A stretch of DNA of 64,000 bases. Source: Eupeodes corollae. Its lineage: Eukaryota; Arthropoda; Insecta; Diptera; Syrphidae. A program made the position numbers and the translations under genes. The notes under the pieces are model-generated. The model had not been told where the DNA came from and did no database searches. It saw only the letters and a program-made list of their open reading frames with translations. Of the stretch, positions 55,239 to 64,000 are shown piece after piece. Position 1 is the first letter of the stretch. The number at the start of each line of letters is the position of its first letter. The stretch spans positions 21,425,118 through 21,489,117 of the forward strand of contig NC_079149.1 of assembly GCF_945859685.1 (NCBI RefSeq), read 5' to 3'.

Positions 55239-57538
55239 ACTTTTATTTTCTATATTTATTTCTTATTTTCTTAAATACGTTTGCTGATGCAGAATTTTTC
55301 TGCATTAGATTTCTGCAGATGCTCTTTCATTTTTTGTCACAAGGCTTAAGAAATTGTGTCTCGATGTTGAACAATTTTCAAAAAATAAAAATTCATCACA
55401 CCAACAACAATTCATTTATTAAATTCAAAAAAATCCCCACTCTGTTCATTCATTATGTTCGTTAAGTATGACAGCAAAAGTTCTCCATCATTAATGATGC
55501 TCCACTCACTAACCCTACATAAGTTATTGTCATTGTTCTACACTTTGACTTTATATCTAAACATTTTATATACGTACGTTACGAACTTCTATTATAAGCT
55601 CAAATACATCATCCTGATGGCTAATTCCCATATAAAATGATAGGTACACTCTAGTGGCTTACCCTGAAACCTGAATGCTCTCGATAATAATCAAAAGCAA
55701 ATTTATTATGTCATTGGGGATAAAGCTTAACTGGTACTCGTCTCCTGTATAGTATATTATATATTATGAAGACTGGGAAAAGCTGCTCCTTTCTTATGTT
55801 AAAATATATATTTGTGTAGAAGGGAAGGAGTATAAAGTCCTTATTACAACCAAAAATAATCTACTTTGTGTTACATGAATTCCAATGACCTCGTCCTCGT
55901 AAATATATATCCATCCATATAACAAAGTCTAGGTATAAGGTACGAGTAGGTGAGTGAGAATTTGTTTGAGGATAAATTTCTTCCATAATTTCATAATAAA
56001 GCAGGAAACCCACCATTTTCATTCCATCAGAGAATGTATTGAGATTAATTGAAGTGTTCACTTCTTTTCGTTGTCTACTCAGCTGATTCAGATTCACACG
56101 CCCACTGCCACGCCCGCTAGTGCTGTTTGTATGCCATGCCATCATCCTCCAACACTCCACATCATCGTCACCATCCTCGTCGTCGTCCTTATTGTCATCG
56201 TCACCACATCTCAGCAGCAAGACAGACTAACCTCCATTGGGATGTAAAGTAATTTCTAAAGTTGTGCATGTCCCACATCCATCCAAGGACGACACGGACA
56301 AACTCCTCGAAATAAAAGGCGCTCTTTTCTACTTCTAGCCATCTTGTCCTGCTTGTTTCTCTTCATATACAAAATGTTCTCCTCGACTTGTGTACATTTA
56401 TATCTTTCGTTTGCAAACTTGTGTATATCCTTTCACTTCGTCCTTATGGAGAAGAAAAAAACACCAAAAAAGAAAACGAAGATGATACTTCTTTCACGAG
56501 TCATAAAACTTGGTTCGTTAAATGAAGGACTTTGGGTTACACGGCACGTGAGTTTGTTTCGTGAGAACAAAGATTTCGTGGGATTGATATAAATCAAAGT
56601 CTTTTTGTCCTTGTAATGCTGTTTATATCATGACAATGTGAGGATGTACATACAAGGATACAGGTGCATTTTAAGTGGAAGGACGTAATCGAAATGTATT
56701 GTTGATAGCAGTATGGTTTTTCTTATTCTTATATTCGTTGTTTGTTAGGCAGAGACAGAGTGGCAATGTTATACGTGATTGTATCTTTCCTTGTGGTTTA
56801 TAACTTGGTTTGTTTAGAAGGTGTGGTTTTTGTTGTTTGGCTAAGTATTTCGTGTTAAATTAGCCTTTGACGTGATTAATTTCAAATTGTCATATATGAG
56901 GACGGGTGGTATTAAAGTTTACACTGTGTGAACATGAAATATTAACTTATTCTTCATAATTCGAATATGAAGCTGACACAAGAAATGGATATCATGATGT
57001 TTATTATTTCACGCTCTTGGTCGTCCTGGGGAGGCTTTCAAATTTCACTATGAAATATACGGAATCTAATGATTTTAATAATCAAATATTATTTCTACAA
57101 TTTAATGGTTGTTTGAAAAAGAAAAAAATATATAAATTGGTTCATTAGCTTCTGATAAAATTTAAAAGCAATATAATAGTTCTATGAATGGAGAAATAAA
57201 GTCTTTTTAAAGATCAAATTTAAATAACTACGAACACAAATAAACAAAATTTATAAAATTAAAAAAATACCTCTGTTAGTAGCTTCCTATTATATTTGTA
57301 AGTACCCAACTAATTGAAAAGAGAAAAAAAGATTAACAAAAAGAACTTATTTTCGCAAAGCTTCAAAGCAAAGAAACCTTACAAAAATTCCAGCGTCGTT
57401 GTCGATTGCTTTTGTTTTTTAGCGTTCCTAACGATTCCACAAATGGATTAGAAAAATAAAAACACAAAAAGCAGAAATGATTCCAATAATCTTTTACAAG
57501 TTTAATTGTTTCAAGGTTTCTGCACGCGAAATGTGTAG
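55239..57538. other. AT-rich DNA, no gene recognised
   Basis: It contains a short acidic-codon repeat (GAC/GAT-rich on the minus strand, near 56165-56215). Open stretches here (55861-56220 minus, 56344-56592 plus) show no family motif and no consensus splice boundaries that I could support. Confidence 0.45.
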
Positions 57539-57546
57539 GTGAGGTA

Positions 57547-59174
57547 CAGTGGCGTAGCTAGACCTTTGGGGGCCCTGTATCCATTTTTTTGGGCCCCATC
57601 AACTCTTACCCAAACTGGGCCATAACCTTATAACCTTTTTTTAAATTAAAACACTAACGTCAATAAATAAGTTAAATTTAATTCAATGTATAACGACATA
57701 GGAACTTTAACATAAATACATACTACATAATATATAGATACATGTTTTATAAAGCTCAAAAAAATAAATAATATTTGCACTTCTTCTCAAAGTACTACTT
57801 TCCTTGCCTTTTTTTCTGCAAATTTATTTATTAAATCTTCCATACCTGAAGACGATTTCAGTTTTTCAAGATTATCTGCTTCTATTGATAAAAGTGATAA
57901 ATCTGACAACCTCTTCTGTCCCATTGAAAGATCTTTCAGCTGTTGCTGTGGTGACCGGAAAAGTCAAAAAGAGAAAGCATGCTGTTATTACTTCAGAAAA
58001 ACTAGAAGCAAGACTATTAAATTCGATGACTAATAACTTAGCAAGTTCTTTAATGGAATGAATTTTGAGGATTTCGGATTTAAGGCATGTTTTTAGAGCA
58101 ATTAGTTGATTGCAGAAATCACCAGATATGTCTGTATTGTACTTTTAAACTAGCTTTTTTTAACGTTGATTTATCTCATCATTAGAGAACGATAAAAGTT
58201 TATCCGGTTCCAACACTTCAAACATACTACTAAGACTATGAAGGCTTTGAAATTTTTGCTGAGTTTTTCCAATCAAAATGTCCAAGCAGGAATAGTAAAT
58301 ATTGATTTTGAAGTAAATTTCCGGATCAAAAATTCTTTGATCTTCTGCCAACTCATCAAAAAACCGTTTCGTTATTTTCCTCCTTTGTTTTTGAAGACAG
58401 GCGTCACTCCAATCGTTGGCTAAATCCTTGGACTTTTTAAGTAGTTCACTGAATTTCTTTTGATTTCTTTCATTTTCTAGGCCGTCTAAAAGATTTTGAA
58501 GCAAAATACTTGCTTTTTGTAAATGATTTTCCTCATCTTGAAGGGCTTTGAAAACTGGACTTATAGTATCAAACAGCGAAGAAAAAATTGACATCAACAC
58601 AATAAAGTCGTACGTCTCTAAAATGTTTATAACATTTTTATATTCCTCTCATCCGTTTTTTTTTTGTTGAGGTCAAATTGATTTGGTGTAAGGTTTTCAT
58701 TATCATAATGTATAGTTTGATCTTATACCACATAGTGCATCATTTCGTGACGACCATCACGTAGGACAAACCTTTTTAAGGATAATTTTATATTTTTCGA
58801 ATGAATCGTTGTGCAGCAAAGACCAGCGCTTCATACTGTTACCAAAAAATGTATATATTTGTATTTCTGTGTGATGTTGGAGTTGGTGGCTGTGTCAGGC
58901 AGGACGATATATTTTGAAAGCTCGAATAAAAAAGTGTTTGCAGGTTGAAGTTGTAGTATTGTTGGTTGGTAGGACATGAAAAAAAGAAAAAGATACACAG
59001 GAAAAAAAATATTTGACGCATGTAAAAAATGATCATCGGAACATTTTTTTGTAATAAAACTTTATTAAATATTTAAGTGAATTTTTTACACACGTCTCTA
59101 TATCTTTGGGGGCCTCTATATCTCGGGGGCCCTGTTACATGGATACAGCTGATACAGCGGTAGCTACGCCACTG
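57547..59174 (-). mobile_element. hAT transposon (ZMYM1-like transposase), internally deleted, with 8-bp target duplication
   Basis: The ends are inverted repeats CAGTGGCGTAGCTA (57547-57560 and 59161-59174). GTGAGGTA is duplicated at 57539-57546 and 59175-59182, the 8-bp duplication typical of hAT. The minus strand carries the C-terminal half of a hAT transposase of the kind annotated as zinc finger MYM-type 1-like: 58600-58160 (SIFSSLFDTISPVFKALQDE, LQNLLDGLENERNQKKFSEL, DPEIYFKINIYYSCLDILIG). After a gap comes the C-terminal dimerisation segment near 57970-57790: FLTFPVTTATAERSF joined to MGQKRLSDLSLLSIEADN and INKFAEKKARKVVL. A small deletion removes the helix between AERSF and MGQKR. The N-terminal zinc finger and RNase H-like catalytic core are missing, so it is non-autonomous. 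Confidence 0.9.
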
Positions 59175-59182
59175 GTGAGGTA

Positions 59183-60032
59183 TGAACCTCACTTTTAGTA
59201 AAGATATACAAGTGTATAGAGGATTCTTTTACTAAGGAACGATATTGCACTTATACACAAAATACTGGGTGGATCCAGACTTTCACCGCTTAAAAATGTG
59301 CTTTAATGTTCTGTAAAGGAGGCCAACAAAATTGAAATAACTTAATGTTTATCTTAACCTTAAATGTACACATTTCAAGGCCTTAATTGACAAAATTAGT
59401 TATTAAATTATTTAAGAACGCTGTTGTCCAGCAAGGTATAGTCTAACTATTTAATTTGGTCGACTCTGTACTCATGAAAGCATTCCAAGATTCTAACAGT
59501 TTTCAAGAGTAAAACACAATAGTTTATAGGGTTTTTGTTGCTTTTACGCAGAAATGTTAGAAATTGTTTTGAAACTTAGCTTTTTTTAAAAATTTCTATT
59601 AATACGAAAAATGCTACAAAAATTCAAGAGCCCAGAAAATGAGAAAGAATCTGATATGAAGAATTTTCTGGATTTTTGATTTTAAAGGAGTCCACAAAAC
59701 TAAAAAAATTGAAAAATATTTGGTTCTTGTATTTAAGGCAAAAGGTGCAGTTACGATTAAGTACCTATATATTTTCTCTAAAAATTAAATGAAAACAAAT
59801 TAGCGTAAACAAATAAGTTGGGAAGAAACTATTGTGTGACACTTACAAATTACGGGCTTCAAAATCTTTTTTCACTTCAGTTCTCGAGAGATTCAAAGCT
59901 TTTATATAAGTAAATATGAAACGTGCATTGTGTTTTACAATTAGCTTAGTTTTTACAAAACTTGGTGTTTATTTTTTAACAAAATTTTAATGAAAAATAT
60001 ATACATATTTATAAACACCAAATAAAATTAAA
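59183..60032. other. AT-rich DNA, nothing recognised
   Basis: No coding or repeat signature was recognised between the hAT element and the next family H copy. Confidence 0.45.
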
Positions 60033-60955
60033 TAAAAAAAAGAGGCTGGGATGCGACCCACATTGATAACTTCCCATCCCGTCTGTCGATTTGTCTTGCT
60101 TAAAAGTTTGTCTATATGTACTCTTATCAATTTTTACCAAATTTGCGTAAAAAAACGGTTTGTTGGACTTCTATATAAAAATTACTGAAAACAATATTTT
60201 CTGAGAAATAAAATAAATTTGAAGCCAATATTTTTAATTTTTGAAAAGCTATTTGAGTCGAAAATCAATTTTTACCAACTTTTAGTAAATTTTGTTTAGG
60301 TTTTCTTTTTTTGTAAAAAATCTGTCGATACGATTTTTTTTAAAATTTGTCATTAAGTTGTAAGCAATATTTCTTATAAGTAAAAATTAGTTGGAAGCTA
60401 TAATCTCAAATTTTTGAAAAGATATTTGAGTCGAAAATCAATTTTTACCAACTTTTGTTAATTTTTTTTTAGGTTTTTAATTTTTTGTTCAACAACTGTC
60501 AATTCGATTTTTTTTTAAAATTTTACTGAATGTTGACAACAATATTTTTTGAATGATAAAAGTAAATTCAATCCAATATCTCAAAGTTTTGCGAAGATAT
60601 TTGAGTCGAAAATATGTTTTTCCCAAATTTTATTAATTGTTTTTTACGTTTTTAATTTTTGTAAAAAAACTGTCAATTGAATTTTTTTATGATTTTTCCA
60701 AATGTTGAAAACAATATCTCTTATTAGATAAAAAAGCTTTGAAGCCTAAATTTTAAGTTTTTGACAAGATATTGGAATCGATATTCAATTTTTACCAACT
60801 TTGAGTAAAGTTTTTTTTAGATTTTTATGTTTTATAAAAAAAATTGTCAATTCGATTTTTCTTAAAATTTTATCAGATGTCAAAAACATTATTCTTCGTT
60901 GCACAAAATTGTTTTAAAAATGAAATCACATTTCAGTAGTAAAATTTTGGAATTA
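60033..60955 (-). repeat. family H repeat, minus orientation, head lost
   Basis: The left end carries the reversed tail (AAAGAGGCTGGGATGCGACC, CACATTGATAACTTCCCATC, GATTTGTCTTGCTTAAAAGT). About four tandem units follow, then the TTCTTCGTTGCACAAAATTG block near 60890-60915. It breaks at about 60955 into a second, more diverged fragment. Confidence 0.78.
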
Positions 60956-61212
60956 TTTTAAAATTACCAGCAATATTTTTCATATAAGGAAATAGTTTAG
61001 TTTGAAAATATAGTTTTGTTAAATAGATTTTTAGTCGAAAACAAATTGTTTACCAATTTAAGTAGCATTTCTTAAACTTTTACAAATTGGTTGTATGAAA
61101 TTAGTTTGACAGATATCAAGAACCGAGCATCAATTTTTACCGAATTTGCATACTATTTTTTGTTGATTTTATTTTTTTATGAAAAAATGGCCTGTTGGAT
61201 TTTTATATACAA
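60956..61212 (-). repeat. family H fragment similar to 27955-28225
   Basis: ACCAGCAATATTTTTCATAT, GAAATAGTTTAGTTTGAAAA, GATATCAAGAACCGAGCATC and TGGCCTGTTGGATTTTTATA match the piece at 27988-28220 in order. Both copies show the same unusual variant of the unit, so this variant may be a family H subtype. Confidence 0.65.
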
Positions 61213-63317
61213 ATTTTTTTTATAAAAATGTTAGTTGTTTTTGCCAGCAAACCACTTTTCAGTGAATGTCGTTAAAAAACTATCAAATCTTAAGATAAAA
61301 CCTTTACTTATACAATCTAACTGTATAAGCTTTATGGCTCAAATGACCCCCCTCTAGATCGTCCATTGATCAAAATTTGATGAATTTGTGGTAACTTTTT
61401 GCAATAGAGCTTAGTTTCCGATTCATATTATATTCTTAGTCCAGTCCTCAGTTAAAGGTCGTATTTTTGGCAATAAAGTAAAATAAATAATTCAAAATAT
61501 AATAAGGGTCGTATCCATTAACTAAATACGATCAGTTTTGAATTGAAGGGAATTCCAACAAAAATATAAACAAAATATCTCCCAGGGGGTCATGAACCCT
61601 ACGAAACGCCACACCTTCTCCCCTGGATTCGTCATTGTACGTCTATAATAAAAGCCTACAACAAATTAGTATAAATATGAAACAGGGCTAAGAACTACTA
61701 TTTATTAAATTTTTTAAATTATTGGAAATATCATAGAATCTTATTTACTATTTTTCATATATTTCCAAATCTGTGTGGTAAAAAAAATGTGTCTAGGTTT
61801 GTATTTGGGTAGGAAATGCTTTGAAGATTCGAATTTTTATATTTTTATAATTAGCAAACAAATCATCCTACAGAAAGCAATAATACAAATTCTTAAAATT
61901 TATTTTAATATCTTGAAAATGGTCTTATGTGCGTTTGAATATAATCAAACCCTGAAAAGTAATTTATAATTGAAATTGAAACAAATATATATTTTGGTTT
62001 TTATTTTTTTTGGGTTACATTCAAATTCGTAAAAGACCTTATTTTAATTCTTAAACATGGTTCGTCTGACGAAAATTTTCAATTTCAATTTAACTTCTTT
62101 TATGTTGGGCAGTAAATTTTCTACTTTTTTCTTTCCTGATGATTTGAAAGTCTCAATGAAAAATATGAATGAGGAATTAAATACGTAAGGAATTGATGAA
62201 AAATTTCTAAAACAAAATTAAGAGGAACAATTTGTATGATATTTTTGTAACATTCTGAATAATATTTTTGCTAAAGCTTTCCAAAAAAATGGGTTACTAT
62301 TCTGGTTCAATGCATTAAATATTCTTCAATATTTTTCGTCCACTGAATGTGCTTTAAATACCTTTACAATATACAGCACAGTTCCAGCAATTGGGAAAGC
62401 GAAATAGAATCCTACATTCTTATTGTACGAGTAAAATGAAAATCTTTATACTAACAGTTGTTCGTAATTGATTCAAGTATAAATTATTGAACTTTCCAAG
62501 AAAAAAAAGTTTTATGGCTAAACTTTATGAAAGTAGTCATGTAACTGGCTATTTCGCTACAGCACTGTTTATAAATCCCGCGGTAGAATTAAAGCTCCAA
62601 TTCTTCTAGAATTCAATCAGTCAATGGGCACAATCATTTTAAGTGCTCTATAATTTTAATTTTAGTTTATATTCATGATATTGAAGTAGATTATTATGTC
62701 ACCTGCTAAAATATAATTTGTATTGTATTAAAGATGCTTGGAAGGATAGAAGTAGGAAACAAGTACACAATTTACGAAAAGACAGAACAATATTTTGTAA
62801 AAAATCCAGACACTCCTTTTTTTCAAAAAATTGGAAAGATTAGAACTGTTTTATGTCTGTTCTAGAAGACTTAATAGAAAATTTGGTATTTCTTATCTAG
62901 AGAAACAAATAGAAATGATCATTTCAAAAGTTTAAACAAAATTATTTCATTTGGTTTTTGTTTCTCGTATATTGTGTTTGTTTTCAAAAATACTGTGATT
63001 TGCAATAATTTTAGAAGAGCTGCATCCTAAGGAGTGGTCATTCATAGGTTTGAAATGCCCTGTTTGTTCTTTAAACAAGTTTTTTCTCCAAAAAAAGATT
63101 TTTCAATTTTGCTATAATTTTAACTCAAGTTGAATTATTCGATAGAAATGGATTTAAAACTTAGTACTCTTGAATATATTGTCTTGACCATTTTAGAGGA
63201 TGTTTTGTATTGGATAAAAATTGATGACTTAACATCAACGTTGGACATTGATATTTTTTCGATAATCTAAGGTACAAAAGTAAAATTTTTTAGTCTGTTT
63301 CAATTATTGGATTTTTT
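61213..63317. other. AT-rich DNA, no gene recognised
   Basis: No supported exon or transposon protein. A 57-bp open segment on the minus strand near 62370-62428 is discussed among rejected items. Confidence 0.45.
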
Positions 63318-64000
63318 TTTAATAAGCGCCAACTCAAGGGGATAATACTACCCTTATTGTGTAGACAGTGTCAGCACTAGGAAAGGGAGAGAGGGGTTGA
63401 AAGGAGGAGAATTCTTGAATATTGTAATGGCTGTTAAGACAGAGTGTGGCAAAGCATGCCACATTCGCATAGTAAAGCTAAAGAACGAACCTCTGTACTT
63501 GACAGTACGACCGAAGTTGGGCTCGAGGTTATACTGATGAACATTCCCAGAAGCGCGAGTATTACGGTTGAACTATTTAAGGGGGGAAATGGAACTTGCT
63601 AGAGCATAAGCCATTTAAATAACGGTAAAAGAGGGTGAGATGTTCGACGATATTCAAGAGACGTAAATGATCTTATGATGTTAATATCACCAATTAATCT
63701 AAATGCTCTGCGTTCAATAATGTCCAAGAGGCTTAAGTAAGTTGCAGGAGCACCAGAGCAGATATGGGAGTTATACTCAAGCTTTGGAAGTATGTCTTTT
63801 AGTTAAGTCTTTAAGATAACAGCTAGATCAGAGGGGGAGAAAAGCTTCTTGTGCATTGCCTTAGAAAACTCAAACATCTTGTGGCAATTTTGGCGACATC
63901 GCTTATGTGATCGTTCCACGAAAGGTGGTTGGTGATACACATACCGAGAATATCGAGATGTTCAGTCTCCTCGATGCAAGTGTCTTCTATGGATAATGAC
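63318..64000 (-). pseudogene. family C (CR1/jockey-like) retrotransposon 3' part, continues past the right edge
   Basis: A T run ends near 63320, then the 3' end matches the right palindrome arm in reverse: GCGCCAACTCAAGGGGATAA, CTAGGAAAGGGAGAGAGGGG, GACAGTACGACCGAAGTTGG, GTCCAAGAGGCTTAAGTAAG, and at the edge ATGTTCAGTCTCCTCGATGC. Short indels disrupt the frame, so no long ORF remains. It shares some bases with the right arm against the left arm (for example TCCTCGATGCAAGT), which helps to polarise arm differences. Confidence 0.82.

Noticed and set aside
55861..56220. 119-codon open frame on the minus strand with an acidic N-terminus
   Set aside because: The Asp-rich start is a GAC/GAT simple repeat, the rest has no recognisable motif, and no splice boundaries or poly(A) context support a gene.
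6690..61212. Family H as a foldback transposon with long inverted repeats
   Set aside because: Two loci look like foldbacks, but the complete copies at 30979-32238, 41659-42705 and 49296-50534 are single units with distinct head and tail. The inverted pairs are therefore secondary.
62370..62428. Possible small exon on the minus strand (VGFYFAFPIAGTVLYIVK) with AG before and GT after
   Set aside because: Only about 19 codons, hydrophobic by composition, no SLC19A motif, and splice-like dinucleotides are common by chance. Not enough to call an upstream transporter exon.
1..64000. CRISPR arrays, bacterial operons, Shine-Dalgarno sites or prophage
   Set aside because: The window is eukaryotic (spliced gene, LINEs, SINEs, poly(A) tails). 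The periodic repeats present are transposon-internal units without spacer structure.
1..64000. Endogenous retrovirus or LTR retrotransposon
   Set aside because: All RT fragments found carry non-LTR features (APE endonuclease, A-D-D context of LINEs, poly(A) or short-repeat tails). No LTR pair, primer-binding site, protease or integrase motif was seen.

Overview
This window looks like AT-rich euchromatin from an insect genome, most likely a higher fly (Diptera). The evidence is a spliced metazoan gene with consensus splice sites, many non-LTR retrotransposons with APE-type endonuclease and reverse transcriptase (RT), Tc1/mariner and hAT DNA transposons, a tRNA-derived SINE, and an abundant AT-rich repeat family whose architecture resembles the DINE-1/Helentron-derived elements of flies. 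Family or genus cannot be fixed from sequence alone. There are no operons, CRISPR arrays, rRNAs or intact tRNAs.

Host gene. Only one host gene is firmly supported: the last two coding exons of an SLC19A-family (thiamine/folate) membrane transporter on the minus strand. The penultimate exon is at 44129-44418 and the terminal exon at 26913-27165. The split codon AG|T, the GT donor and the AG acceptor fit together across a 16,963-bp intron. No upstream exon was recognised between 44419 and 64000, so the preceding intron is probably longer than 19.5 kb. A second, uncertain open stretch runs off the left edge (1-171, minus).

Transposon layout. (1) An APE/RT retrotransposon family ('family B') ending in a (TAAG)n tail is present at 0.65-3.74 kb (two fragments in opposite orientation), 38.5-40.8 kb (best RT, 7-bp target-site duplication), 45.9-48.2 kb (old, interrupted) and 52.5-55.2 kb (best endonuclease). 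(2) A jockey-like family ('family J') lies at 9.2-10.4 kb, 42.7-42.9 kb, 47.0-48.17 kb (inserted inside a family B copy) and 48.77-48.89 kb (inside a SINE). (3) A CR1/jockey-like family ('family C') forms a roughly 5-kb inverted repeat at 10.5-15.6 kb and recurs at 63.3-64 kb. (4) Other RT relics lie at 23.5-24.9, 27.6, 32.7-34.3 and 41.0-41.6 kb. (5) DNA elements: a Tc3-like relic at 17.7-19 kb, a 780-bp mariner-type element with 34-bp inverted repeats and TA duplication at 30.14-30.92 kb, two older mariner relics at 34.4-35.5 and 38.0-38.4 kb, a hAT element with an 8-bp duplication at 57.5-59.2 kb, and a Helitron helicase 3' end at 42.9-43.26 kb. (6) A repeat family ('family H') with roughly 174-bp internal tandem units, an ACGT-rich block and a terminal hairpin occurs at 6.7-8.1, 21.3-23.3, 27.9-29.8, 31.0-32.2, 41.7-42.7, 49.3-50.5 and 60.0-61.2 kb. 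(7) SINE copies lie at 0.4, 9.1, 14.8, 32.6 and 48.5-48.9 kb.

Nearly every mobile element is broken by stops, frameshifts or deletions. The window is best read as the 3' part of one transporter gene whose introns have been inflated by nested transposons. Its most unusual structure is the 10.5-15.6 kb palindrome, whose inner arms look almost identical while the outer arms have diverged. The most promising poorly characterised component is family H.
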